A DNA stretch of 64,000 bases from Agapetus fuscipes (lineage: Eukaryota > Arthropoda > Insecta > Trichoptera > Glossosomatidae). The stretch lies in contig OX637346.1 of the NCBI GenBank assembly GCA_951799405.1, positions 12,485,215 through 12,549,214 of the forward strand, given 5' to 3'. Below the pieces are notes generated by a model, which was not told the DNA's origin, did not search any database, and saw nothing but the letters and a program-made list of their open reading frames with translations. The translations under genes and the position numbers were made by a program. Positions 44,051 to 56,247 of the stretch are shown in pieces; within the stretch, counting starts at the first letter, position 1; the number at the start of each line of letters is the position of its first letter.

Positions 44051-44330
44051 ATCTTGCTCCCGGGTTCGCTCAATTATAATGTAATATTTTTTCTATCATT
44101 TCACAAAGAGCCCGGTAAAATGGCTTGTACGCCATGTTGCTATAAAACTCAGTCAGACGGTATTTAGTGTGTCAAGTAGGTACACAATACCGGTGTACCA
44201 GAATTTCAATCCCGGTTTTTTAGTGTTGCAGTTTTTGCTTTAGATTAAATGTGACCAACGATTATTCAGGATTCACCATCACATAATTAATTCAATATTT
44301 AAATTTTAAGTATCGCACGTAATTGAAATC

Positions 44331-44580
44331 TAATCTAAATCTAAGCTGCAAAGATATCTATCATTTGAGATTCCTATTAAATGCATTCCCACAAGCAGAC
44401 ATACATAATTTCGCGCTTACACATGCCGCATGTGGACCTACAATATAAAAAAACCCAATCTGAAATGAACATAAGCCCTGCAACTCTTGCCGACCTTCCC
44501 TGAAGCAGGGGTGACATTGGCAAAGTGTACCATTTTTTACAGTATGGGTGGTCAGCCGCATACCAACCCATCAGTCTAGG
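44331..44580 (-). repeat. Family A repeat
   Basis: Complete copy with the TCTAAATCTAAGCTGC tail variant also seen at 56.25 kb, marking a subfamily. Confidence 0.9.
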
Positions 44581-45230
44581 AAATAATATAGAATAATAGG
44601 AAATAATAAGATAAATTGCATCTTGAGAATCATAAAGGTGCAGGTGACAAAACCATAGTAAGAAAATTCACCTTATCAAATCATTGTCAATCAACGTATA
44701 CAAATAACGTTAATTTTTTATTTATTTCTTACTCACAGCCATTTCTCGTGATTTAAAATTATATTTTCGCCCTGTTTAAAAGCACATGGCATGCTAAAGT
44801 CTTAGGCTATGTTCTACATTGCTTATTAAAATTGAAAACGGTGTCAGTATGAATCATGGAAAATCTTCAAATATTGGTATTTGATAACTGAGTTTTGCAA
44901 GAATATTATGTCACATACATCGTATATTATTCTAAACCTACGAGAAAACGCTTAATTATTCGTTCATTTTTTTAATTCATTGACTTGCAAAATACCACGG
45001 TATTCCGGCATTCGAATCCGCGAATTTTTGCAATTCCCTAGCAGGGCATTATTTCTGCAATTTGAATTTACGAAGAGCTTTTTAACGGCCCCCGCCCCCG
45101 CCCCACATTCAGGCGGCGCCGAGTTTTCCGCCCTGCAACATTTCATGAAGAGAGGCGCTGCACCTGAAAATGGCGCCCTCCTTGTCTAACGTCGGCAATA
45201 ATGAAATCGTAATACTTTTCATTAATAGGC
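44581..45230. other. A+T-rich with a GC-rich patch at 45085-45190
   Basis: The patch contains CGGCCCCCGCCCCCGCCCC. No gene was recognised. Confidence 0.35.
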
Positions 45231-45367
45231 ACCCGACATATAAAACTTGACAGCTTAACTCAACCATAACGTTTTACCAAAAAAATGTACAGAAACTGAA
45301 GCAGCGCATCTAGGGAGCGTTTCAATTTTCGTACATACTTGTTTTTCAACCCTATCGTTGTGCACTC
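45231..45367. repeat. Family M palindromic MITE, right end eroded
   Basis: ACCCGACATATAAAACTTG, AACTCAACCATAACGTTTTAC, the centre GCGCATCTAGGGAGCG. Confidence 0.6.
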
Positions 45368-46890
45368 AACCGTATTCTAATGCAAACTTTAGTAATTATA
45401 TTTTTACCTATATTTTTTATGTAACAGATTGTTGCATTGATCTGGTGTTGTTTTTTTTATTATTACCAGCCTAGTTACGCGGGGGGTGCAATACGTGACC
45501 AGACATATTAAATTTAAAAGTTAAAACAATGGAAACAATGGATCTAATAGCACGCATATGATGGCTAGGTAAGCCTTAGATTTTTTTTCATTTTAAGAAA
45601 AGAAATTGACCTTTTTTATTTTATGAAAGTTGATAGAATGACCTGTATTTTATTCATTTGACATAATCAAAACATGTCACCTTTATGATTACTGGAACAC
45701 AAGCAATATTTTCCTTGTTTTCATTTCACAATAGCAAAATTATATTTTTCATCCAGCAGCAGCGTGCTTTACCTACCGTAATATTTTTCGCTCAACATTT
45801 TTGAAAATTGTAAAATCCTAAAACTAAAATGTACAACTTATGTATATTTTAAACTATTGAATGAAAAGAAAATGACTCCAAGTATCTACTATATCATTTG
45901 GTAATAACTTTAGTGATCAATAGATTTCAACGCATGGTCGAGAACAACTATTACGTCTGTATTTTTACTATCAGTACGGACATAACCTAACTCGACTATA
46001 CATCTCAATACTAATCTTATCTTCTTCATAGACTATTTTCTCTCCATTCAAACAATTGTTGAGTTTTAGTATGTAAGAATAAAATTTTATCTCCACACTT
46101 TCAAGCCTTTTTGTTTTAATTTCTCCTACACGTTTCATAATATTAGTTTCCCATCACACTTTCTAAATTAATTCTTTTGATGTTATACTACACGTAATTT
46201 TAAAAAAGCCCTGTAGATAAATATAAACTGGATCCACTACTTTAGAAGTGGGACTTTATTACAAACAATCCTAAGCCTAACATAGCATTCGATCAAAAAT
46301 TAATTTCACGTACAAACCATTAGATCTAAATACATTTTGGTTAAATAAAGTAGAGTAGGCTCTTGTTTACTGTATAATGCAATGTTTAAATTGCTTTTGC
46401 CTTATGTGACTAACACATTGTACGTCTGCTTTTTATTCATACCCTTGCAAATCGTCACAAAACAATCAATCAATAAAATTGACAAATTTGAAAGGAAAAA
46501 GCATGTTGCTTACAATTCGTAACCAGAAAATGACATTATTTGTGTTTTCAAATATTTCTAATTTTAGTTATCATTAAAACCCTAGATTGCCGCATTTCGT
46601 TCTGTATGACTCACTCTCACGTCTTACGCCTCCATCTATAATCTAAGTTGCAATCCTTACCTAAGCAGAAATAAATTATTGACTGAGTATAATTTTGAAA
46701 GACTGACATTCCTGCACATGTAATTACAAATCGTGCATTGTATTAACATTTAAAAACAAAACGTTCTTATCGTTTATTGGAATTCCTTTGAGTTATTTAT
46801 TCCGGTCAAGGTATCAGATATTTGCCATACAACTGACAATCAGCAATCACAAACAGTAGCTGGTGTTTCATTGTACAAACTGACGCCTGT
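45368..46890. other. No gene; an 18-bp family A tail relic at 46636-46653
   Basis: A+T-rich. CTATAATCTAAGTTGCAA at 46636 is all that remains of one family A copy. Confidence 0.4.
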
Positions 46891-47040
46891 CCCCAAGCAT
46901 AAAACAAAGCGTTTAAACTCAACCATTGCGTTTATCCAAAAATATACGTAAACTCAAATTGCGCCTCTATTTGTCGTTACATTATTCATGCATTTTTTAG
47001 ACGTTACAGATGAGTTAATACGTGAAGTTTTATACTTAGG
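46891..47040. repeat. Family M palindromic MITE
   Basis: CCCCAAGCATAAAAC, AAACTCAACCATTGCGTTTA, then GAAGTTTTATACTTAGG followed by TA. Confidence 0.75.
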
Positions 47041-47097
47041 TATCATAGCATTCCTTATCAGTCACCCGTCTGCATATTAAATAGTATTTTATACAGT

Positions 47098-47236
47098 ACG
47101 CTAAGTACAAACATTAACGTGTAAACTAAAAAATAGCGTAATCAGAAAATGTATCCGGTGTAAGATAGCGTTTGTAGTGAGCGTTTTAGTATCGATTTAT
47201 ATTTGTGGAAATCAATGGTTGAGCTCAACAGTAGGT
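47098..47236. repeat. Family M palindromic MITE, diverged
   Basis: CGCTAAGTACAAAC, GTGTAAACTAAAAAATAGCG, then AGTGAGCGTTTTAGTATCG and GGTTGAGCTCAAC. It follows the previous M copy at only 60 bp. Confidence 0.5.
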
Positions 47237-47539
47237 ACGCGAGAATAATAAGCGAGCCGCTATGAGCATGCCGGATGAATAAAAAAATGATTTTTGAATA
47301 AATTATCTGCACTCAGTGATCAATATGTTATAGGTGACAATGTTTGTTCAACCTTAAATGGTTCGTATGTAAGAGAAAATTAAGAGTTGTTTTTGTAAGA
47401 CATGAGTTTACGTATCTACTGTTGATCTAAACAGAAAATTCCAAGATGATAAGTGAGTATGCAATTGTTTCTTTAAACGCCATTATATTATAGTGTGTTA
47501 TCTCAGTTGCAAAAATAAATAAAATGTACTTGAGTACTT

Positions 47540-47825
47540 GATGAGTAGGTACTTACTCTCACATACTTCCTTTAATCCAGTGGTTCCCAAACTTTTAATT
47601 TCGCGTAGGTACCACTCACGAAAATATAAATCAGTGGTATTAGTTTTTCTTTTACGCTCACTTTGTAAATCCCATTCTCTCACAATCTCCTCAATCTGAT
47701 CACTCCATACTTTTCTCGGTCGTCCCTTCCCTCTTTTTCCTTTCACACTTTATTTGTATACATACTTTGTCAGTCTATCATCATTCATTCTTTCCACATG
47801 CCCAAACCATCTCATCACATTATTT
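47540..47825 (-). pseudogene. RTE-like ORF2 C-terminus, interrupted
   Basis: On the minus strand: RWFGHVERMNDDRLTKYVYK, a stop, then KGKRGKGRPRKVWSDQI and EEIVREWDLQSERKRK. About 68 bp of foreign sequence beginning CAGTGGTTCCCAAAC replaces the next ~11 codons before GLKEVCES resumes (47577 downward). Confidence 0.65.
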
Positions 47826-48158
47826 TGTACCTTATGCTTATTTATTTATTATATTATAGACAAAAATACAATACTCTTAGTGCAGAGGTGTCCAACATAA
47901 TATTGTGGAGTGCAAAATTTAGTATTTTTGTAATCGTGGCGGGACAGGCCTGTCTTAGTCTGAAAAATGGTGCTGCATGTTCGAGACAAAATAGGAAATA
48001 TTTGGCTCAAATGTACTTAATTAATGTATGCGAAATTGAAAAACGTTTTATCTTATTATTAACTACGTATTTCCTATGGCCATGGCTGCTTGCTAACCAC
48101 CTTAAGAAGCGTCGCGTACCACTGGTGGTACGCGTACCATAGTTTGGGAATCACTGCA
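47578..48158. mobile_element. Third hAT-like element or mosaic of hAT ends
   Basis: CAGTGGTTCCCAAACTTTT (47578) and its inverted partner AGTTTGGGAATCACTG (48141-48156) are hAT-type termini; the flanks CTTTAATC (47570-47577) and GTTTAATC (48159-48166) agree at 7 of 8. A further end-like CAGAGGTGTCCAACA lies inside at 47884. Because an RTE fragment also lies inside and resumes outside, a simple single insertion does not explain everything. Confidence 0.45.
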
Positions 48159-48199
48159 GTTTAATCAGTAAAGCTTCGTATAAAAAGCTTATATTTTAT

Positions 48200-48640
48200 C
48201 AGTTTTAACGCCCTCAAAGGAGTTGTCCCATCCTATTTGCGAAATGTGCAGAGTCGACCAAATAAATGGCATACCTACTCTCCCACCACCTCCCACCCAG
48301 TTCATACAACTCATGCGGAGTTGCTTTACTCGGTGAACAACATTACAATATTTTTTTCAAGTGGCTGAAGGCCTTGCCGATGAAGTGCAACTCTATTCGT
48401 AGAAAAAGAAAAGAAAGTCCTCCAGATTTTCTTCTTCCGCTTAGGCGGAACAGAACACGGCTTTTAGTTCGGCAGGTCCATCCTGCTGGAACAGTCTCCT
48501 TCTGCAGTTGAGAACAGAGACCACTGTTGGCAGGAATTTGCTTAAGACACACTTGTTTAGGAGAAGCTTCAACAGATAAAAGTGCCCTTGGGGTGGCCAG
48601 TGCCACTTAACGGCGCTATATAAAATTGATAAATTTTAAA
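48200..48640 (+). pseudogene. CR1/L2-like ORF2 C-terminus and 3' end
   Basis: LKGVVPSYLRN near the start, WNSLLLQLRTETTVGRN and LLKTHLFRRSFN at about 48485-48575, then the 3' UTR word GGCGCTATATAAAATTG (48611-48627) matching the fragment at 8.7 kb. Several stops and frameshifts. Confidence 0.65.
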
Positions 48641-48651
48641 CGTTGAATTCC

Positions 48652-48880
48652 ATGACTTACAGGTTGGTATGAGGCTGATCACCCATACTGTAAAATATGG
48701 TTCACTTTGCCAATGTCACCCCTGTGTCAGGGAAGGTCGGCAAAAGTTGTAGGGTTTATGTTCATTTAAGTAGTACACATTCACCATTTGTAAGCGCGAA
48801 CTACACGTGTTTGTTTGTGGGCATGCATTTGATATGAGCTTTAAATGTTAATAACTTTGCAACTTAGATTCTAGATTATA
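48652..48880 (+). repeat. Family A repeat
   Basis: Complete except for loss of GAGGTTTGGATTTTATTT in the middle. Confidence 0.88.
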
Positions 48881-49446
48881 TATAGATGACGGAATTATTT
48901 TCAGACATGGCATGTGTTATTAGGTGTCGAAACACAAAATGGAAAGAGCAAGAAAAGAACGGATTTCACACTTAAAAACATGTTTTGTAAAAGTACACTA
49001 CTGTTGTGTTTGACAGGACTGGGGACAACTGTGCCCCATAGTAGGTATGTATCAATGCCGTAAAATAGTTTCCATTGCTCTATATTAGAACTCAATGGTG
49101 TATAGAATCGAATATTAAGAGGTCGAAGAAGTTCAAATCTAGGGCTTGCAGTTGCAGTAATACGTGCGAGCGATACCTACCTACATAAGTATGTAATGCA
49201 GCTGGTAGGTAGGTAGGTAGATATTCTCTGTAAGTAGGTGTAGGAATCTCTGTAGGGAAATTACTAGTCATGAGATGCCGGCGAAATCTGCTGCAATATG
49301 GTCACCGAGTATTGGCGAAGATGCACATTGAAAGTATTCCCATTTTGTAATATTGAATACAAAATCTGAAGTTTTCGCTTGTAGCACGATGCTACTAGAT
49401 ACGTATAATATTTGATAAAAATGTATTCCTATTTTAAAGAAAGTTC
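48881..49446. other. No gene; short (GGTA)n at 49200-49220
   Basis: A+T-rich with CTGGTAGGTAGGTAGGTAG. Confidence 0.4.
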
Positions 49447-49806
49447 ATTGACTTAAATAAGTTGGTATGAGGCTGATTACCCATACTATAAATAATGTTT
49501 CACGTTTGACAATGTCGTATTTCAGGGAAGTTCGTAAAGAGTTGCAAGGTTGATAAAAAAAAAACGCAACTTAGCTACGCATATAACTTCTTGCCTGCGT
49601 TATATCCGAAGGGGTCGCATGTGGCGATTCGGGACCTATTTCTTTTTACGGGTAAGGGGGCCGGCCTCATACCAACCACTTCAGTTGAAGATTTTTTATT
49701 ATTACATAATTTATCATGTATATTCGCGAAGATGAATGTGATGCTTGTGAGCTTGCATAAAATGTGAATCTTGAATGTTAATATATCCTCAAAACGTAGA
49801 TTATAG
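49447..49806 (+). repeat. Family A repeat split by a family B insertion
   Basis: The head half is 49447-49553 and the distal half about 49715-49806 (TATTCGCGAAGATGAATG to GTAGATTATAG). The intervening DNA is a minus-strand family B copy. Confidence 0.75.
49554..49690 (-). repeat. Family B repeat nested in family A
   Basis: The complement runs CTTCAACTGAAGTGGTTGGT, GAGGCCGGCCCCCTTACCCG, ATAACGCAGGCAAGAAGTTA and ends GCTAAGTTGCG with a T-run. It is the cleanest B copy and was inserted after the host A copy. Confidence 0.85.
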
Positions 49807-49854
49807 CTAGTCGGCTAATGAATGGGATATCCAGAGTCATAATAAAAGCAGGAC

Positions 49855-49950
49855 TTGTATGAAAAAGGTTATGACTCTGGATGAAATGAAAGAAGTATGC
49901 AAGGACAGGAAGAAGTGGCGGCTAATCTGCAATGTTGATTTCTAATGTTG
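49855..49950 (+). pseudogene. RTE-like ORF2 C-terminal fragment
   Basis: Reads MKKVMTLDEMKEVCKDRKK then WRLIC, closely matching the end of the copy at 43.1-43.4 kb but on the opposite strand. Confidence 0.7.
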
Positions 49951-50061
49951 GTGTATTCATTTGCTACATTTTTTGCATAGGAAATTTTTGACTTTTTTTG
50001 TATAGATTTCTTTGTAAGGTTTTGTTCTTTTTTATATTTAAATGTAATTTATTATTCATAT

Positions 50062-50308
50062 TCCTTGACTTATAGGTTGGTATGAGGCTGACCACCCATA
50101 CTGTAAAAAATGGTTCACTTTGCCAATGTCACCCCTGTTTCAGGGAAGGTCGGCAAAAGTTGTGGGGCTTATGTTCATTTGAGGTTTGGATTTTATTTGT
50201 AAGTACACATTCAGCATTTGTAAGCGCGAACTACACTTGTTGGTTTGTGGGCATACATCTGAGAGCTTTAAATGAATATATCCTTGCAACTTAGATTATA
50301 GATTATAG
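50062..50308 (+). repeat. Family A repeat, youngest type
   Basis: 247 of 247 bases identical to 17618-17864. The flanking sequences are unrelated (ATTATTCATAT upstream; GCTGTTTTTATAAA downstream), so the identity reflects recent dispersal, not a segmental duplication. Confidence 0.95.
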
Positions 50309-51015
50309 GCTGTTTTTATAAATTTAAATTTACCTTCACCCTACATCCAATACATTTCTCAATGAATTTTTACGTGTACCACATTATCTACTGCCTTTGG
50401 TAGCACATATTTTTATCACTGGAAATGCCCTAAAAACGTCGCGAGACCCTCGTAATCATATAAAAAACGACGAGAGTTTTCAAAGCATTATCCTTTGGCG
50501 TCCGTATAATTTCCCCGTTATTCCTTCGATACAAGTATCCATTGAAAAATTCAAATGTCAGCGGCATGCGAGCGCCGTATCGGGGGTAGGTATATATCGA
50601 AGGTTAAAAGGAAAAAGCGGCGTTTTGGTCAAAAATGAGTTATGAATGCTATCCTACTGAAAATTTTCCGCTCTTTATAATGCGCTAACTTCCATAGCTC
50701 TACGATGATTTTTTGTTGTTTATGCCCGAGCAAACAACTGCGTTTTCGAGTATGGTTTTGGTGTAACCGACAAGATTTTGACCTTTTTTGTCCTAAAGGC
50801 GCTTGTGACATAAAAAAATCGTAAAAACACATTACCTAATAAACCACATAACCTAATAATAAATACCAATTACCTAAAATCGTAAAAATACATTACCAAT
50901 AAATGCCTTTATTTTTTTAATTTTAGAGCTGTTTTTTTATTTTAACGATATGGTAAAAAATAAAAAAGTTATGCCATTTTTCTGCAATCTCAAACTTTAA
51001 ACTGCTCTCCAGTAA
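50309..51015. other. No gene recognised
   Basis: A+T-rich; repeated CATTACCTAATAAA / ACATTACCAATAAA words near 50830-50905. Confidence 0.4.
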
Positions 51016-51249
51016 CCTTAGTACGAGTTGCAAAACTTGAGAAAAGTAAAGATTACAGAATATATTAAAGCGTGATTTCTCCCAAAATCTGCCGTTTTTG
51101 TTCCTTACACTTTATGGTCTTAGCAAAAGAGTTACAGTGATGAAGAAAATCAAGTTCAAACAGACAAAAACGGCAGATTTTGGGGGAGATCACTCTTTAA
51201 TAATTGCCGTAAACTTTACATTACTCAAGTTTTGCAAGTCGTTCTAAGG
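51016..51249. repeat. Foldback with ~85-bp arms
   Basis: 51016-51100 (CCTTAGTACGAGTTGCAAAA ... CAAAATCTGCCGTTTTTG) and 51165-51249 (CAAAAACGGCAGATTTTGGG ... TTGCAAGTCGTTCTAAGG) are inverted copies with limited mismatches around a 64-bp loop. A transcript would fold into a long hairpin. Termini do not match any superfamily that I recognise. Confidence 0.85.
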
Positions 51250-51590
51250 GTATTGAACAAAATAGTTTTTGTAGTTTATGCCCTATTGCATTTTAACCGT
51301 CGATATGTATTGATAAAGGAAGTGGTACACCCCCACCCCACCCTCAAATTTCAACCCCTAGGGGGTCAGATTATCAGGGATTTACCTGAAGGCACTCGTA
51401 GAACTGGGCAGAGCCAAATTCATCTCTCTGCGTTTGTTGGAAATACGAGCTAACTTTGCTGGCAAACGTTCAGCTTCCCGGAAAGTCTATCTCTTCATTC
51501 CATTTCATACAAGTGTTGCAATGTTCATTAAGATTCGGATGATGAATTGCCAATTTAGTTTCAACTTAATTACGAGCGGCTAGATCCGTA
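51250..51590. other. No gene recognised
   Basis: Moderately A+T-rich; CACCCCCACCCCACCCTC at 51328-51345. Confidence 0.4.
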
Positions 51591-51736
51591 CGTCAAGTAT
51601 AAAACTTATAGTTTTATCTCGACCACAGTCTTCACCAAACAGTATACAGAAACGAAAACAACGCATCTACATAGTTAGCGTTTTATTATCCGTGTTTTTT
51701 ATGATTCAGTTTCAACGAAATGTATAATACTTGAGG
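51591..51736. repeat. Family M palindromic MITE
   Basis: TACGTCAAGTATAAAAC on the left and GTATAATACTTGAGGTA on the right; the centre is ACGCATCTACATAGTTAGCG. Confidence 0.7.
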
Positions 51737-53026
51737 TACATCATTTTTAATTTTGTCTATCACGAATATAAAGTGTTTTTACCTAATAGTAATTATACTA
51801 AATAGGTCCATATTAAATTAGTTTCCACTCGCGTAACCAGGAACCAACAGATATTTTTTCTCGAAAATTTTAACATGAAATGTACAAATTTACATTTATT
51901 AAGTTTGAGTATATAAAATAAGATATTCATGATGATATTTTGTTTCCGGATTAATAACTCTGAGTAAAATAATTTTAATTTTTAAATTTATTTTCTTTTC
52001 ATCCGCCGAAATAACCAGAAAAGCAATAAGATATTTTTTCTCGTTCGCACCGATGAGATAAAATTACATTATTATTATTTTCATTTAATTAAAAAAAAAT
52101 CACCTCTCGCTCGGCTGTTATTATTTAAGAGGGAAGGCATCGAAAAAAATATCCCAGATTACGGACCGTGTATAGACTACTCCAGTTATTTTTTTTATTA
52201 TTTATTATCTCGCTGTAATTTGTTGGTAGCCACTTGTACCTCTATCCATCTAATAACAGATCGAACCAAATTACTCATGACTGTCGATTATTAGAAAAGA
52301 TTGCCTGGAAGGGTTCTATAGGCCCTACAAAATTATTGTTAACATTGAGTCCCTAACAATAGTCGGTCGTAGAATTGGATAGCTCGAGGCACAGCCCTGA
52401 TTTGAGGTGCGATACGGCAGGGTCATCACCCCATTTAGTCAAATTATTACTTTAAAAAATCTGGATAGGGATTGATGGATATTCTTTATGCTTTTAAATG
52501 ACTACAGTCGTAAATAACACTAAAATAGATGCAGCACATGTGCTTCTTTGTTATGCAAGTTTTAAAATATGAAGAAATGTTGATTGGTATTCATCTGGCT
52601 TTTTGTCCAAGTAACACAATAATATATTGAATATGCATTTATGTTTAGTACCTAAAGGAAGAGAATTATGAACATTATAAATAATGAGATTGTTATTAGT
52701 ACAACGAAATAATTGATGAAAAATTATAAGATTTTAACGCTAAATGTATGCATTTTAATATTTCGTAATGTGTTCATAATTGATCGCACATTAGTAAAAT
52801 TTCGTTTATTTATTATTCATCACGACATAATTGCTTAATAACAACTATTTAATATTGCGAAATCAATAATGTATAGTAATTTTCCATTGCAATTACCAAC
52901 CGTTCTACAAATTATTTGTAGACGCTGTAATCAAATATCTTAGATTTTGTAGATATCTTTCATTGTTTCTCAAGGTTAAAAACAATAGCTGAACAAAAAC
53001 CTCTGCCACACATTTTAAGTGATAAT
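51737..53026. other. A+T-rich, no gene
   Basis: No feature matched. Confidence 0.4.
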
Positions 53027-53243
53027 TCCTTGACTTTTAGCTTGGTATGAGGCTGACCACCCATCCTGTAAAAAATGGTTCACTTTGCCAATATCACCCC
53101 CGTATCAGATTTTGAGTTTGTGCTTGGATTTTATTTGTAAACGTACACATTCAGAATTTATAAGCGCTAACTACACGTCTTTGTTTGTGGGCAAGCATTT
53201 CAGAGCTTTAAATGAATTTATCCTTGCAACTTAGATTATAGAT
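53027..53243 (+). repeat. Family A repeat
   Basis: Copy with the hairpin region replaced: CCCCCGTATCAGATTTTGAG. Confidence 0.85.
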
Positions 53244-53450
53244 ACACTCAAAAGTTTCAGAAATATGTGCACTGCACTCTCAGAAATAACACATAGCTCT
53301 ACAAACTTATACAAGGAACCGTTTTTAAATTTACTAAGTGCCCGATTTTTGGTATCATCTAGCTTAAATTTCTATATATATCTTGAATTATTTCCTCGTA
53401 AGTGTATTTACAAATTGTTTGAGACTATTTTGACCTATTTTAGAACGAAG

Positions 53451-53508
53451 CCTAATAGATAGATAGATAGACCTAATAGATAGATAGACCGAATAGATAG
53501 ATAGATAA
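53451..53508. repeat. (GATA)n microsatellite
   Basis: Runs of AGATAGATAG interrupted by CCTAAT or CCGAAT, giving a higher-order unit of about 19-23 bp. Confidence 0.92.
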
Positions 53509-54171
53509 AGCACTAAACCTTAACAAGAATTTTACTTTATTAATTACACTGAAAATCCATATTGAAACACAGCGTAAAATTGTAGTACGTTAAAGTTAAA
53601 TTCACTTTGTACCAATTTTGTAGCTTTGAGAATAAGTGGGATGTGTGAACCCTGCACAAAAGTCGTTACAAAAATAATCCTACAGAACGCGGGGCATCCA
53701 TCTTGGGGCGCTGTTCGAAGGACTGGATAATTCTGTGCTCGGGATTGCTTGTGCTGTAAAACCTTCACTTCTCAACACGCCTTAACTTATTCTCTTCTCT
53801 TCACTGAAAATAAGACACATCTACATGATCTACCTGCAATACAATCAACTTATGCATAGATAAGATTTAAAAAAAAAAACAATGATTAAGAAAACCTTTT
53901 TTTTTTATTTCGAAAAAGCTAATGTAGATTTACTAAAATCTAGGGAATTCCAAAATATTTTTATTGTACCTAAAAAATCTAGTGTTTTGTTAATTTTTAG
54001 AAGTTGCAGAAATCAGGACATGCTTTTGTAAGACGTCTACAGATTCGTGCACAATTGTGTTACAAAGATTTATTATGTAGGTACATTATAACACAAATAA
54101 TTGGCAAATAAAACTTCTAGAATTTAACTACGAAATACTTTATTTAAATAATTATGTGTAGACATAACTCT
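53509..54171. other. No gene recognised
   Basis: A+T-rich with a T-run at 53895-53908. Confidence 0.4.
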
Positions 54172-54345
54172 GTCACCTTTCCGCTAGAGGTGGACAAAGC
54201 CTCTACAGAGTTGACTCAATATCTACCTTTCCTTGCATACATCTTTTTATTCATTCATATCTCTCTTTTTCTATAAATTTATGTCTGTACATTTCATTCT
54301 TGAATGATTTCTGCAATATTATCTAGCCAATTTTTGCGAAAGTTT
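54172..54345 (-). pseudogene. RTE-like ORF2 C-terminus, decayed
   Basis: The minus strand reads RKNWLDNIAEIIQE then a stop, with MYARKGRY-like remains further on. It aligns with RKEWIDQISEIANEW of the 43 kb copy. Confidence 0.5.
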
Positions 54346-55491
54346 CGTACTGAAAATTGACAGCTAAATTATTACTAATTATATAAAACATGACTTACTT
54401 ATTCAAAAGTTAAGTTTATTGCTCGTAATTGTAAAATGTAAAAGAAAAAACTTAATTTATTTTTTCACATTAGTGCGTCATCTATCCATCATCAATTTAG
54501 TCATCAAAAGGAAGGTCTAATAACAAGGTATTGAGTTGAGGAGTTACCGACGTGTGTGTAATTATCGGCTCGTTATTGATTGGTCCATACAGCCTCCGAA
54601 CATTTTAATAAAAAAACCAATCACCCCATACTAACAATTACCAAACTTACATTACCCACGTATAAAAACCTATTAATTTAAAATAAATCTATATTGTATC
54701 GCAAATATCCCATACAAATGGGATTTTTTATTTGCATATTTAAAACAATAACGCAAATAGTTCAATAAATAAAATAAAATAAACTAATTAATCATTTGAT
54801 TTGTGTTTTTGTTTTACATCATAAAAACATCGGTTTTTTTTTGTAGTTTAAATACAAAAACAGGTATTATCCGCAGCCATTTGCAATAAATAATGATTAT
54901 AAATAAAAGCGTTTTCAGAAAACGACAGTTTGTATGTAGAACCCGTGAATTATATTTTAAAATCCTTTTGTGTTCGCCATCGGCACAACGGTTATCCAAC
55001 ACATAAAAGCTATTAGTTTAAACCTAACGACACCCATTAATTTGGAAACAAAAACTAGTGCTAATTGACTTTTCCTATTTCAACGTAATGCACTGTGTAA
55101 TTTTTCATTACACTCATTTTATAACTACTTTTTATGGCTCGTGTAATTTAAGCTAAACTATCAATTTTTATTTATACTTTTACTTTCATATAAAGTATTC
55201 ATACTTCACTAATTGCAAAGTCTGACGGCTTTTTAAATTTTTAACTCATGATGACGAAAATCAACAATATTTTCATTGGAATCTTGTTCGTAAAGTACAA
55301 CCAATAAAGACATTTAAGACTTTATTTAAACAGTATTTTGTTCTTAAACTATGTTTATTACTTTTATATGATACCAGGCTTCTTTTGCTGCATTTCAAAC
55401 CCGAAATCAAATGACACTGGAATCGTTTAATCAGCCTTCACGAGAAATGATAGGTAATAATATGTCTTTAGAGAGCACATCTTCCCATAGT
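54346..55491. other. A+T-rich, no gene
   Basis: No feature matched. Confidence 0.4.
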
Positions 55492-55592
55492 GCAGTGGTT
55501 GACGTAAGGCCGTCGCCGTGCCTGTAAAAAATATTATGTTCAACTGGACACATGCGACCACTTGGGAAAGAAGTTGCTCTATATATGTTTGC
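55492..55592 (+). repeat. Family B repeat, shortened
   Basis: GCAGTGGTTGACGTAAGGCC to AAGAAGTTGCTCTATATATG; internal deletions. Confidence 0.6.
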
Positions 55593-56247
55593 CCCTACCT
55601 TTTATCAAATCTGAACGTCATTTCATCTTACGTTACCTTGCCTAAACCCTTATTCAATAACACTTGATAATCATCTAAGAACCTCTAAAATTTAGAAACA
55701 TTCATTATATAGGGTCCACATTATCATCGTATCATCTATCTCAAAATGTAGTTAAGTGATCGGAAATATTGCAGAGCTGGGCACAGAAAAGCGAACCCTC
55801 GACAACCTTTCGCCTTCTTTGAAGATGCTAAACATCCTTTGAGTTTCTGGTTGGTTAACTATCTTCAGTGCTCGCAACAAGGGTCCGAGTCCTGGCCTCT
55901 ACACGGTTTTCCAATTAGAATTAAAATTTGACCATTAAACATTGTAAGACCTAATAAATTAACACGTCCCACCCATTGTTGAGGAACAAGAGAGGCCCAT
56001 TGAAAATAATTGAGATTTACTTAGCTGTTGTGCTGAGCGTTGGGTTCTTTACAAGTGACTACCAAATAAACTTGTTAGCCCTGTCAAGTAGTTCAAGAAA
56101 CGAATATTTTTCAGTGTTTCACCGACTGATATTTTAACAAATTTATTCAATTTTAAAGTACGCAATACATTTAAAAAAATTACAAAGGACATAAAGTTTA
56201 GAAAAGAAAAATTTATTAACTTTTTTGTGTTATACCAGTTTTTTATG
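55593..56247. other. No gene; weak tRNA-like B box at 55886
   Basis: GGGTCCGAGTCCTGG (55886-55900) is a poor B box without a clear A box. Confidence 0.3.
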
